Positions 18,082-26,897 of a stretch of 64,000 nucleotides of DNA are shown here, one piece after another. The stretch is from contig NZ_JALHMP010000009.1 in NCBI RefSeq assembly GCF_022843985.1, forward strand, positions 1 to 64,000, read 5' to 3'. The position numbers were made by a program, and so were the translations under genes. The notes under the pieces were generated by a model, which saw nothing but the letters and a program-made list of their open reading frames with translations, was not told the DNA's origin and searched no databases. Source of the DNA: Phreatobacter sp. Its GTDB lineage: Bacteria; Pseudomonadota; Alphaproteobacteria; Rhizobiales; Phreatobacteraceae. Position 1 is the first letter of the stretch; every line of letters begins with the position of its first letter.

Positions 18082-19098
18082 ATGCAGCCCCTCAGATTCC
18101 TCGGCGGCGGTGCCGTGGCGGCCTCGGTCCTCGTCCTCGGGCTGGTCGTCGCCTTCACCGTCGGCCGCTTCCCGGTGAGCCTTGCCGACATCGTCGTCGC
18201 CCTGTGGTCGCGGGCGACGGGTGTGCCCTCGGGGCTGTCGCCCGCAGTGGAGGCGGTCGTCTTCCAGATCCGCGGCCCCAGGGTGCTGGCGGCGCTGGCC
18301 TGCGGTGCGGCGCTGGCTGTGGCCGGGGCCGCCTTCCAGGGCCTGTTCCGCAATCCGCTCGTCTCGCCCGATATTCTCGGTGCGTCGTCGGGGGCAGCGC
18401 TCGGCGCCGTCCTCGCCATCCTCCTGTCCTTCGGCATTTTCGGCATCCAGGCGGCCGCCTTCGCCGGCGGCCTCGTGGCGGTGGCGGCGGTCTATGCGGT
18501 CGGCTCGACGATCCGGTCCGGCGATCCGATCCTGACGCTGGTCCTGACCGGCGTCGTCCTCGGCTCGCTGCTCGGGGCGGGCGTCGGCCTCGTCAAGGTT
18601 CTCGCCGATCCCTACAACCAGCTGCCGGCGATGACCTTCTGGCTGCTCGGCTCGCTCTCGGCCACGAGCCCGGCCGATCTGGTGCCGCTGATCGCGCCGG
18701 TCGTGCTCGGCGCCCTCGTGCTGATGGCGCTGCGCTGGCGGATGAATGCCCTGTCGCTGCCCGAGGAGGAGGCCCGCGCCCTCGGCCTGCCGACCGGCCT
18801 GCTGCGCGTCGTCATCATCGCCGCGGCGACGCTGACCACCGCGGCGAGCGTCGCCGCCGCCGGCATCATCGGCTGGGTCGGCCTCGTTGTGCCGCATCTG
18901 GCGCGCTTTCTGGTCGGGCCCGATTTCGGCCGGCTGATCCCCGCTTCGGCCGTGCTCGGCGGCGGCTACCTCCTGCTGATCGACACCCTGGCGCGCACCC
19001 TCGGCCCGGTCGAGGTGCCGCTGGGCATCCTCACCGCAGTGATCGGCACCCCCTTCTTCATCTGGCTTCTGGCCTCCTCCCGCGGCGGCTGGTCATGA
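18082..19098 (+). CDS. FecCD-family ABC transporter permease
   Basis: This 338-residue permease has about ten helices and FecCD signatures: RGPRVLAALACGAALAVAGAAFQG near residues 62-85, NPLVSPDILGASSGA near 90-104, and GIIGWVGLVVPHLARFLVGPD in the C-terminal third, which forms the ATPase coupling contacts. It starts 1 bp after the binding-protein stop and overlaps the ATPase gene (ATGA). Confidence 0.93.
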   Translation: MQPLRFLGGGAVAASVLVLGLVVAFTVGRFPVSLADIVVALWSRATGVPSGLSPAVEAVVFQIRGPRVLAALACGAALAVAGAAFQGLFRNPLVSPDILGASSGAALGAVLAILLSFGIFGIQAAAFAGGLVAVAAVYAVGSTIRSGDPILTLVLTGVVLGSLLGAGVGLVKVLADPYNQLPAMTFWLLGSLSATSPADLVPLIAPVVLGALVLMALRWRMNALSLPEEEARALGLPTGLLRVVIIAAATLTTAASVAAAGIIGWVGLVVPHLARFLVGPDFGRLIPASAVLGGGYLLLIDTLARTLGPVEVPLGILTAVIGTPFFIWLLASSRGGWS

Positions 19099-19859
19099 CC
19101 CTCGCCGCCGACAACCTCGCCTTCGGCTATCGCGGCCATCCGGTGGGCCGGGGCGTCACGCTGGCGATAGCGGCGGGCGAGGTGCTCGCCCTGCTGGGGC
19201 CCAATGGCGGCGGCAAGACGACCCTGCTCAAGACGATGCTCGGCCTGCTGCCGCCGCAGGACGGGACGGTGAGCCTCGACGGACGGCCGCTGGCGGCCCT
19301 GACCATCCCCGAGCGGGCGCGGCTCGTCGCCTATGTGCCGCAGAGCCACCAGGGCACATTCGCCTTCACCGCCTTCGACCTGGTGCTGATGGGCCGCACC
19401 GCCCATGGCGGACTTTTCGCGCGACCGGGGACGCGGGACCGCGCCGTCGCGGCATCCATGCTGGAGCGGCTCGGCATTGCCCATCTTTCGGACCGGCCGG
19501 TGACCATGATCTCCGGCGGCGAGCGCCAGCTCGTCCTGGTGGCACGGGCGCTCGCCCAGGAGCCGCGCTTCATCGTCCTCGACGAGCCGACGGCGAGCCT
19601 CGACTTCGGCAACCAGGGCAAGGTGATGCGGCAGATCCGCCAGCTCGCCGCCGACGGCCTCGGTGTGCTCTTCACCACCCACGACCCCAACCAGGCGCTC
19701 GGCCATGCCGACCGGGTGGCGCTGCTCCGTGGCGGCGGGGTGATGGCGGAGGGGCCGGTGCGTGAAGTGCTGACGCCGGAGCGGCTCGCCGCACTCTATG
19801 GCGCGCCGGTGGAGACGGTGGCGGAGCCCGGAGGGCGGACGGCGTTCCTGCCGGGGTGA
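19095..19859 (+). CDS. FecE/BtuD-type ABC transporter ATPase
   Basis: This 254-residue ATPase has Walker A GPNGGGKTT, signature ISGGERQLVLVARAL, Walker B FIVLDEP and the H-loop TTHDPNQ. The Q-loop region is YVPQSH, typical of the FecCD-associated group. It completes the Mop-adjacent importer. There is no separate terminator; the repeat at 19904 follows. Confidence 0.93.
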   Translation: MTLAADNLAFGYRGHPVGRGVTLAIAAGEVLALLGPNGGGKTTLLKTMLGLLPPQDGTVSLDGRPLAALTIPERARLVAYVPQSHQGTFAFTAFDLVLMGRTAHGGLFARPGTRDRAVAASMLERLGIAHLSDRPVTMISGGERQLVLVARALAQEPRFIVLDEPTASLDFGNQGKVMRQIRQLAADGLGVLFTTHDPNQALGHADRVALLRGGGVMAEGPVREVLTPERLAALYGAPVETVAEPGGRTAFLPG

Positions 19860-19903
19860 CTGATCGTTGCCGCTCTCTCCTTGGAGATCGCCCGAACCTC
19901 ACC

Positions 19904-19992
19904 CGTCATGCCCGGCCTTGTGCCGGGCATCCACGAATTTTCAAAGGGCGGAGGTCAAGTCGTGGATGCCCGGGATAAACCCGGGCATGACG
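19904..19992. repeat. Dispersed double-hairpin repeat, full copy 1
   Basis: CGTCATGCCCGGCCTTGTGC starts a hairpin ending in ATCCACGA; after a 23-bp spacer the unit returns inverted as TCGTGGATGCCCGG ... CATGACG. The element is thus two hairpins in head-to-head arrangement, 89 bp. It is closely related to 33888-33980. It lies between two convergent genes and contains no coding sequence; such elements behave like REP/BIME repeats or small non-autonomous mobile units. Confidence 0.85.
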
Positions 19993-20032
19993 GATTGCGG
20001 GCGCCCTTCGGTCGAAGAGCCTCGGCCGCCCC

Positions 20033-20917
20033 TCACTTCGCCTTCGGATCCAGCGCGTCGCGCAGGCCGTCGCCGAACAGGTTGAAGCTCAGCACCGTGA
20101 TGAAGATGGCGATGCCGGGGAAGATCGCCATCCACGGCGCGTTGGACAGGAAGCGCTGGGCGACATTGAGCATCGAGCCCCAGGAGGGGGCGGGCGGCTG
20201 CTGGCCGAGGCCGAGGAAGGACAGGGAGGCCTCGGCGATGATCGCGGTGGCGATGGTCAGCGTGCCCTGGACAAGGAGCTGCGGCATGACATTGGGCAGG
20301 ATGTGCTTCCAGGCGATGCGGAGCCGGGTGTTGCCCACGGCGCGGGCCGCCTCGACATAGTCCTCCGTCTTGATCGACAGCACCTGGCCGCGGGTCAGCC
20401 GCACGAAGACCGGCGTCGCGGTGATGCCGATGGCGATCATGGCGTTCTGCAGAGAGGGGCCGAGGAAGGCCGCCAGCGCGATGGCGAGGATCAGGAAGGG
20501 GCAGGCCAGCATGGCATCGGTGACGCGCGAGATCAGCGCGTCGGTCCAGCCACCGACATAGCCGGCCAGGAGCCCGAGCGGCACGCCGGCGACGATGGCG
20601 ATCGCCACGGAGATGACCCCGGCGGAGAGCGAGGCGCGGGTGCCGTAAACCACCCGCGAGAAGATGTCGCGGCCGACCTCGTCGGAGCCGAACCAGTGGG
20701 TGAGCGAGGGCGCCTGGCGCACGGCGCGCCAGCTCTGCTGCGTCGGGTCGTGGGTGGCGATGAAGGGGGCGAAGATGGCGAGCAGCGCCAGCAGCACCAG
20801 GAGGACGAGCGCCACCATGGCGGTGCGCCGCTTCTTCAGCCGCCGCCAGGCTCTGGCGCCGGGGCTCTCGAAGGTCTCGCGCACGGGAGCGCCGACGCCG
20901 GTCGAGGTGAGGGCCAT
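20033..20917 (-). CDS. Peptide ABC transporter permease (DppC-like)
   Basis: This 294-residue inner-membrane permease of the OppC/DppC family has an N-terminal cytoplasmic tail, a first helix MVALVLLVLLALLAIFAPF, the OppC_N motif HWFGSDEVGRDIFSRVVYG, and the EAARAVGNTRLRIAWKHILPN coupling loop. It overlaps no gene but lies 3 bp after the DppB-like stop. No ATPase genes follow; a repeat ends the operon. Confidence 0.92.
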   Translation of the reverse strand: MALTSTGVGAPVRETFESPGARAWRRLKKRRTAMVALVLLVLLALLAIFAPFIATHDPTQQSWRAVRQAPSLTHWFGSDEVGRDIFSRVVYGTRASLSAGVISVAIAIVAGVPLGLLAGYVGGWTDALISRVTDAMLACPFLILAIALAAFLGPSLQNAMIAIGITATPVFVRLTRGQVLSIKTEDYVEAARAVGNTRLRIAWKHILPNVMPQLLVQGTLTIATAIIAEASLSFLGLGQQPPAPSWGSMLNVAQRFLSNAPWMAIFPGIAIFITVLSFNLFGDGLRDALDPKAK

Positions 20918-20920
20918 GGC

Positions 20921-21862
20921 TCAGGTCCTCAGGCGCGGGTTGGCGAGGATATAGCCGATATCGGCCAGAAGGTTCAGCACGATATAGGTGGTGGCGGTCA
21001 CCAGGACGACGCCCTGCACCACGGCATAGTCGCGGTTGAACACGGCGTCGACGATGAGCTTGCCGAAGCCTGGAATGGAGAAGATCTGCTCAGTGAGCAC
21101 CGCGCCGGACAGCAGCGTGCCGAATTCCAGCGCGCCGAGGGTGATCACCGGGGTCAAGGCATTGCGCAGTCCGTGCTTGAGGATGACGGTGCGCTCGTCC
21201 AGCCCCTTGGCGCGGGCGGTGCGGACATAGTCGCTCTCCATCACCTGGAGCATCGCAGCGCGGGTATGGCGCATGATCACGCCGGCGAAGGAATTGCCGA
21301 GCACGAAGGCTGGCATGATCGTCGCCGCCATGGAGGCCCAGAAGTCCTCGAAGGGCGAGACATAGCCCGATGCCGGCAGCCAGCCGAGCTGCACGGAGAA
21401 CAGGAAGATCAGCATGATGCCGAGCCAGAAGTTCGGCGTGGAGATGCCCCAGAGGGCGACGACGTTCACCACATAATCCCAGGCGGTGTCCTTCTTCACA
21501 GCCGAGATGATGCCGGCGGGAATGCCGATGCCGAGGGTGAAGATCATCGCCATGACGGCGAGCTGGATCGTGACGGGCAGTTTCTGGGCGACGAGGGTCG
21601 ACACCGGCTCGGACAGGCGCATGCTCTCCCCGAGGTCACCCTGGAAGACGCCGCCGATCCAGGCGAGGTACTGGATCGGCAGCGGCTGGTCGAGCCGGTA
21701 GCGTTTGCGGATCTGCTCGATCACCTCCGGGTCCTTCTCCTCGCCCGCCATGACGAGCGCAGGATCCCCCGGCAGCAATTGCTGCAGGAGAAAGATCAGC
21801 ACCGACACGAAGAAGATGGTCGGGATGAGCTGGATGAGCCTTTTGGTGATAAGCGTGAACAT
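20921..21862 (-). CDS. Peptide ABC transporter permease (DppB-like)
   Basis: This 313-residue permease has the DppB start (helix LIPTIFFVSVLIFLLQQLLPGDPA), the periplasmic YRLDQPLPIQYLAWIGG segment, and the coupling loop MESDYVRTARAKGLDERTVILKHG. It pairs with the DppC-like protein to form the channel. It follows the binding-protein gene by 9 bp. Confidence 0.92.
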   Translation of the reverse strand: MFTLITKRLIQLIPTIFFVSVLIFLLQQLLPGDPALVMAGEEKDPEVIEQIRKRYRLDQPLPIQYLAWIGGVFQGDLGESMRLSEPVSTLVAQKLPVTIQLAVMAMIFTLGIGIPAGIISAVKKDTAWDYVVNVVALWGISTPNFWLGIMLIFLFSVQLGWLPASGYVSPFEDFWASMAATIMPAFVLGNSFAGVIMRHTRAAMLQVMESDYVRTARAKGLDERTVILKHGLRNALTPVITLGALEFGTLLSGAVLTEQIFSIPGFGKLIVDAVFNRDYAVVQGVVLVTATTYIVLNLLADIGYILANPRLRT

Positions 21863-21871
21863 GGCGGGCCG

Positions 21872-23404
21872 TCAGTTGCCGCGGAAGCGCAGGCCGACGA
21901 CGCGCACCAGGCCGTCAGGGAAGGCGCGGAAGCCTTCGAGGCGGGCCGCATGCACGATGACCACGGGCCGGTGGTAGAGATAGACGATCCCGCCCTCGGC
22001 GAGGAGGATCTCGGTCAGCTTCTCGTAGACCGCCTTGCGCTCGGCCGGATCGGTCTTGGTCCGCGCTTCATTGAGGAGCGCGTCGGCCGCCGGGTTGCAA
22101 TAGCCCGAATAGTTCAGCGGCTGGCGGCAGCCGTGGAACGAGAACAGGTTGCCGTCCGGATCGGTGCGGCCCGACCAGTTGAGCATATAGGCCTGGTAGC
22201 GGCCCTGCTCTGCCTCCTGCAGCGAGGTGGCGAACTCGGTGACGCGGATCTTCAGGTCGAAGCCGGCCTCCGCCGTCATGGCCTGCAGCACCTCGGCGAT
22301 CTGCCGGACCTCCGGGTTGTTCGGCACCATGAAATCGACGGCGAGAGGACCGGTGACGCCGGCCGCCTGCATGAGCTGGCGAGCCCGTGCGATGTCGCGC
22401 TGCGGCACGGGGAAGCGGGACTGGTAATAGGGGTTCTGCGGGTTGATCCACTGGTTACCCGGCATGGCAGCACCGTTGAACACGACCTGATTCAGGGCCT
22501 CCCGGTCGATGGCCAGCGAGAAGGCCTGGATGATGCGCGGGTCACGGCCGAAGGCCTGCTTGCCGGCATCGGACTTGGCGATGTTCAGCGTCACGCCCTG
22601 GTAGCCGAGGTCGACACCGACGGCCATGCGCAACTGGGCATTGGCGCGGATCTGCGGAATGTCGGTGGCGAGGGCCCGCTCGATCAGGTCGAGCTGGCCC
22701 GAGCGCAGGTTGGCCAGACGCACGGTGGCATCGGCGATCGGACGGTACTCGATCCGGCCGATCGTGACCTGGTCCTTGTTCCAGTAGTCTGCGAAACGCT
22801 CGACGACGATGCGGTCCTGCTGGACGCGCTCGACGAAGCGGTAGGGGCCGGCGCAGACGGGCGTCGAGCCGAAGCGCTCGCCCAGTTCGCGGGCGGCCTT
22901 GGGGCTGACGATCATGCCGGCACGATCGGTGAGTTGCGACAGGAGCGGCGAGAAGGGCTGCTTCAGCACCAGACGGACCGTGAGGGGATCGACCACCTCG
23001 ACCTTGTCGATGGCGGAGAGCTCGGGCCGGCGGAAGGAGCCCTGCATGTTCATGTGGCGATCAAGAGAGAACCTCACGGCCTCGGCGTCCATGGCCTCGC
23101 CGTCGTGGAACTTCACGCCCGGGCGGAGCTTGATGGTGACCGTCAGGCCGTCGGCCGAGGTCTCATGCGACAGGGCGAGCTGCGGGACGATGTTCAGCTT
23201 GTCGTCGATGTCGAAGAGCTTGTCGCAGATCGAGGCGAAGACGATGCGCCCGACATAGGTCCGGCCGCGGGTCGGGTCGAGGACATCCGGGTCCTCGGCG
23301 AGGCCGATGCGCAGCACGGATTGCTGGGCGGCGGCGCCGGTGAGCGAGGCTGCGAGAAGGAAGGCGCTGGCCGTCCAGGTGAGTGTCCGTCGCAAGGTGG
23401 TCAT
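21872..23404 (-). CDS. Peptide ABC transporter substrate-binding protein (DppA-like)
   Basis: This 510-residue SBP_bac_5 protein is exported by a Sec signal peptide (TASAFLLAASLTGAAAQQ). It has the typical LRIGLAEDPDVLDPTRG start, GVKFHDGEAMDAEAVRFSL and the C-terminal RTDPDGNLFSFHG segments. It delivers peptides or similar compounds to the DppB/DppC pair. It shares the strand with the DUF1028 and GGT-like genes immediately upstream, suggesting that the peptide is processed by them. Confidence 0.92.
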   Translation of the reverse strand: MTTLRRTLTWTASAFLLAASLTGAAAQQSVLRIGLAEDPDVLDPTRGRTYVGRIVFASICDKLFDIDDKLNIVPQLALSHETSADGLTVTIKLRPGVKFHDGEAMDAEAVRFSLDRHMNMQGSFRRPELSAIDKVEVVDPLTVRLVLKQPFSPLLSQLTDRAGMIVSPKAARELGERFGSTPVCAGPYRFVERVQQDRIVVERFADYWNKDQVTIGRIEYRPIADATVRLANLRSGQLDLIERALATDIPQIRANAQLRMAVGVDLGYQGVTLNIAKSDAGKQAFGRDPRIIQAFSLAIDREALNQVVFNGAAMPGNQWINPQNPYYQSRFPVPQRDIARARQLMQAAGVTGPLAVDFMVPNNPEVRQIAEVLQAMTAEAGFDLKIRVTEFATSLQEAEQGRYQAYMLNWSGRTDPDGNLFSFHGCRQPLNYSGYCNPAADALLNEARTKTDPAERKAVYEKLTEILLAEGGIVYLYHRPVVIVHAARLEGFRAFPDGLVRVVGLRFRGN

Positions 23405-23466
23405 GGGTCCTGTCCTCTGTCGGTTCGGCGCCTCTGGCGCTCTTCTGGGGTGGTGGGGTGGTCGGG

Positions 23467-24183
23467 TCAGCCGCCCGCCTCGCGGGCGAGAGCGGCGTCG
23501 ATGGCGGCGTTGATGACGTCGCGGTCGATGGTCCCGGTCAGGTCGCGGCGGGTGGCGAGAAGGGCGTTGAAGTGCTTGGCGCGCTGACGCCAGACCTGCT
23601 CAAGGCGGTCGAGTTCCGCCAGTGGCTCGGCGTGGTCGTCGACGCGCAGCGACAGAAAGGGATAGTCCTCGGTGGTGTGGATCAGAAGCGCGGCCGACTG
23701 CTTGCCGCGCTTGTCGCCGCCGGCGGCCTCGCCCGCCTGCATGGCGGTGATCAGCCGCCGCGGGAAGGGCAGGTTGGCGTGCGCGGCGAAGACCCGCGCC
23801 GTCTCGGCGATGACCTCGGGTCCCGCCAGCATGTTGCCGGCGACCGAAAATCCGTCGTGAACCGCGTGGCCGCACCAGCCGATGCAGTCGGCACCCGTAT
23901 GGGCGGCGAAGCGGCCGGCGCTGTCCATGATGTGGACCTGGCGCTGGCTGGCGCCGCCGTCCGAGGCGATGAGGACGCGCAGCACCTCGGCCGCCGGCAA
24001 TCCCTCGCGCAGCAGCCTCAGACCCCGCGGGCCATAGGTGAGATTGGCGAGAGCCTGGGTGGCGACCGCGCCGTGATCGGAATCGACATGAGGAACGATG
24101 GAGCCGACGGCGAAGGCGCGCGTCGCCACCGCGATGCCCTTGGCGCCGGTAGCCTCGTCCGTGGCGATGATCGACCAGGTCAT
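23467..24183 (-). CDS. DUF1028 protein, Ntn-hydrolase-like
   Basis: This 238-residue protein matches DUF1028: it starts MTWSIIATDEATGAKGIAV, then VGSIVPHVDSDHGAVATQAL, SVAGNMLAG and FPRRLITAMQAGEAAGGDKRG. The family has an Ntn-hydrolase fold but an undefined reaction. It sits between a GGT-like Ntn hydrolase (24 bp upstream) and a peptide importer (62 bp downstream), all on one strand. This supports a role in breaking down an imported peptide or gamma-glutamyl compound. Confidence 0.88.
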   Translation of the reverse strand: MTWSIIATDEATGAKGIAVATRAFAVGSIVPHVDSDHGAVATQALANLTYGPRGLRLLREGLPAAEVLRVLIASDGGASQRQVHIMDSAGRFAAHTGADCIGWCGHAVHDGFSVAGNMLAGPEVIAETARVFAAHANLPFPRRLITAMQAGEAAGGDKRGKQSAALLIHTTEDYPFLSLRVDDHAEPLAELDRLEQVWRQRAKHFNALLATRRDLTGTIDRDVINAAIDAALAREAGG

Positions 24184-24207
24184 GGCGCGCTCCTCATGGC
24201 GTTGTCC

Positions 24208-26004
24208 TCATCGTCCGATCGCATAGGCCTGCATGCCGCGCGGATTGGCGGCGGCCTTCAGGCGATGGCCTTCCCGGCGCGCGGCGGTCAGCCGGCCTTC
24301 CGACCAGGCGCCGCCGATCTCGACCTCGTGGCCGCGGCGGCGGAGCTCGTCGATGGTCGCCTGCGGGAAGCGGCTCTCGACGACGATGATGCCTGGCCGC
24401 GAGGTGCGTGGCCAGAAGGAGCCGGGGAAATGCTCGGTATGCCAGGCGGGGGCGTCGATCGCCTCCTGCAGGTTCATGCCGGCATGGACATGACGCAGGA
24501 ACATCTGCGGGATCCACTGGTCCTGCTGGTCGCCGCCGGGCGAACCCCAGGCGAGGTAGGGGGCGCCGTCACGATAGGCGAGGGTGGGTGTGAGGGTGGA
24601 GCGCGGGCGCCGGCCGGGCTGCAGGGCCGCGGGATGGCTCTCGTCGAGCCAGAACATCTGGGCTCGGGAGCCGAGGCAGAAGCCGAGATCGGGGATGATG
24701 GGCGAGGATTGCAGCCAGCCGCCGGAAGGGGTCGAGGAGACCATGTTGCCCCAGCGGTCGATGATGTCGAAATGCACGGTGTCGCCGCGCGTCACCCCGT
24801 TGGGATCGGTGTCGATGTCGCCGACGGTCGGTTCGCCGGCGCCCGTGGCCCCCACGGCCACGCGCTTGCCCGAGGCGATGCGGGCATCGACCTTGCCGCC
24901 GGCCCCGGCGATCGTGCCCGGCCGCAGCTCCAGCGACGCGGTGTCGCCGATCAGCTTGCGGCGTTCGGCATTGTAGGCGTCGGAGAGCAGGGTCTCGATC
25001 GGCACATCGACGAAGGCCGGGTCGCCGTAGAAGGCCTCGCGGTCGGCGAAGGCGAGCTTGGCGGCCTCGGTGATGACATGGACGAAATCCGGGCCGGTCA
25101 CCGGCATGGCGTCGAGGCCCATGCCCTTCACCAGCGCCAGTTGCTGCAGGCAGGCGAGGCCCTGGCTCCAGGTGCTCGGCTTGAAGACGCGGTAGCGGCC
25201 GTAATCGTAATGGATCGGCGCCTCGACCGAGGCCGACCAGGTCGCCATGTCCTGGCCGGTCAGGACGCCGCGATTGTGCTGTCCGGTGACGTCGAAGACC
25301 GCCTCGGTGCGGCAGTAGCGGTCGATGGCCTCGGCGACGAAGCCCTGGCTCCAGATGCGGCGGGCGCGGGCGATCTCCTCCTCGCGGGTGCCGCCCTCGC
25401 AGTCGCGCAGCACGCGCTCATAGGTCTCGGCGAGCTTGACGTTGGTGAAGAGGTCGCCGGGCTCCGGCACGTGGCCGCCGGGCAGATAGACCGCTGCCGA
25501 GGAGGGCCAGTGCTCGCGGAAGAGACCCTCGACGGTGGCGATGGTCTCGGTGATCCGCGAGACCAGGGGATAGCCGTGGCGGGCATAGAAGATGGCCGCC
25601 TCCAGCACGTCGCGCGGGCGCATGGTGCCGTAGTCGCGCAGCATCAGCATCCAGGTGTCGAAGGCCCCGGGAATGCAGGTGGCCAGGAGGCCGGTCCCGG
25701 GCACGAGGTCGAGGCCGAGGGAGCGGTATTGCGTAATGGTGGCGCCCGCCGGGGCCGGGCCCTGGCCGCAGATGACTTCCACCGCGTCCTTTTTCGCATC
25801 ATAGAGAATGACCGGCACGTCGCCGCCGGGGCCGTTCAGGTGCGGCTCGACGATCTGCAGCGTGAAGGCCGCGGCGCAGCCGGCATCGAAGGCGTTGCCG
25901 CCGCGCTCGAGGATGCCCATGGCCACAGCCGAGGCGATCCAGTGCGTCGTCGTCACGACGCCGAACGTGCCGTCGATCTCGGGCCGGGTGGTAAAGCGCG
26001 ACAT
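24208..26004 (-). CDS. Gamma-glutamyltransferase family Ntn hydrolase
   Basis: This 598-residue member of the gamma-glutamyltranspeptidase family self-cleaves into two subunits in known members. The expected nucleophile is Thr409 in RGDTVHFDIID, followed by the MVSSTPSGGW segment; these would be the start of the small subunit. N-terminal NGPGGDVPVILYD and ASAVAMGILERGGNAFDAG match the large subunit. No signal peptide is visible, so it appears cytoplasmic, unlike classical periplasmic GGT. With the DUF1028 gene and the peptide importer it likely forms a peptide-use operon; the true substrate is not known. Confidence 0.88.
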   Translation of the reverse strand: MSRFTTRPEIDGTFGVVTTTHWIASAVAMGILERGGNAFDAGCAAAFTLQIVEPHLNGPGGDVPVILYDAKKDAVEVICGQGPAPAGATITQYRSLGLDLVPGTGLLATCIPGAFDTWMLMLRDYGTMRPRDVLEAAIFYARHGYPLVSRITETIATVEGLFREHWPSSAAVYLPGGHVPEPGDLFTNVKLAETYERVLRDCEGGTREEEIARARRIWSQGFVAEAIDRYCRTEAVFDVTGQHNRGVLTGQDMATWSASVEAPIHYDYGRYRVFKPSTWSQGLACLQQLALVKGMGLDAMPVTGPDFVHVITEAAKLAFADREAFYGDPAFVDVPIETLLSDAYNAERRKLIGDTASLELRPGTIAGAGGKVDARIASGKRVAVGATGAGEPTVGDIDTDPNGVTRGDTVHFDIIDRWGNMVSSTPSGGWLQSSPIIPDLGFCLGSRAQMFWLDESHPAALQPGRRPRSTLTPTLAYRDGAPYLAWGSPGGDQQDQWIPQMFLRHVHAGMNLQEAIDAPAWHTEHFPGSFWPRTSRPGIIVVESRFPQATIDELRRRGHEVEIGGAWSEGRLTAARREGHRLKAAANPRGMQAYAIGR

Positions 26005-26112
26005 GGTCCAGGGTCATCCTTCCAAGCCCTCGCCGGAACATGGCGCAGGGCTGCCTTCACAAAGGCTTGTATCATAAGCAAGACATGAGCCAAGCCCCGG
26101 AACGTGAGCCCC

Positions 26113-26886
26113 TCAGCCCTTGAATGCCAGTCCGCCGTCGATATCCAGCGTCGCTCCGGAGACATAGCCACAGGCCGGAGAGGCGAGGAACGCCGCCGCA
26201 TTGGCGATTTCCCGGGGGTCGATGAGGCGGCCGAGCGGCAGGTCGGTGAGCATCTCCTCCCAGCGGCTGTCGTCGCCGAAAGCGTCAATTGCCCTTTGTT
26301 TGGACAGCGAGATGATGCGGTCGGTGCGGGTCCCGGCCGGGTTGATGCCGAAGATGCGGACGCCCCATTCCTGCGACTTGCCGCCGGCCGCGCCGGTGAA
26401 AGCCATCAGCGCCGCATTGCCGGCGCCGCCGCAGACATAGTTGTAGCGCGGCAGGCGGCCGGCCATGCCGATGATATTGACGATGACGCCGCCACCGCGC
26501 GCCTTCATGCCACCGAGGGCCAGTTTGGTCAGATGGATGTAGCCCATCACCTTGAGCGCCCAGGCCTCCTCCCAGGTTTCCATGGAGAGGTCGAGCAGGC
26601 CACCGGCGGGGATGGCGCCGGCATTGTTGACGAGGATGTCGGCGTCGGTGTGGTTGGCCCAGAGCGCCTCGCGGTCGGCGGCACGGGAGAGATCGGCGCT
26701 GGTGATCTCGACCGGCCCCTGATGCCGGGCCTGGATCTCCGCCGCAGCAACGGCGAGCCGGGCCGGGTCGCGCGCCACCATGACAACCTGCGCGCCCTCG
26801 CGCGCGAAGACCTCGGCACAGGCGCGCCCGATCCCCTTCGACGCGCCCGTGACGATGACCTTCTTGCCGGCGAGACCGAGATCCAT
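26113..26886 (-). CDS. SDR-fold protein lacking the usual catalytic residues
   Basis: This 257-residue short-chain dehydrogenase fold has an intact cofactor motif TGASKGIG (13-20), NNAG (87-90) and the C-terminal SGATLDIDGG. The catalytic positions are abnormal: the expected Ser is Gly140 (NIIGMAG), the Tyr position is Gly153 and the Lys position is Asn157 (VCGGAGNAALMAF). I inferred these positions by aligning by eye to the ordinary SDR spacing (Ser+13 = Tyr, +4 = Lys). It may bind NAD(P) without standard oxidoreductase chemistry or use other residues. It is the last gene of an operon with a crotonase and a CoA transferase. Confidence 0.85.
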   Translation of the reverse strand: MDLGLAGKKVIVTGASKGIGRACAEVFAREGAQVVMVARDPARLAVAAAEIQARHQGPVEITSADLSRAADREALWANHTDADILVNNAGAIPAGGLLDLSMETWEEAWALKVMGYIHLTKLALGGMKARGGGVIVNIIGMAGRLPRYNYVCGGAGNAALMAFTGAAGGKSQEWGVRIFGINPAGTRTDRIISLSKQRAIDAFGDDSRWEEMLTDLPLGRLIDPREIANAAAFLASPACGYVSGATLDIDGGLAFKG

Positions 26887-26897
26887 GGCCGTGCTCC

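Noticed and set aside
20303-26088. Two long plus-strand frames (about 1094 and 901 codons) opposite the peptide importer and GGT genes
   Set aside because: They lack ribosome sites and domain motifs, and their composition is that of antisense shadows; the minus strand holds recognised families throughout.
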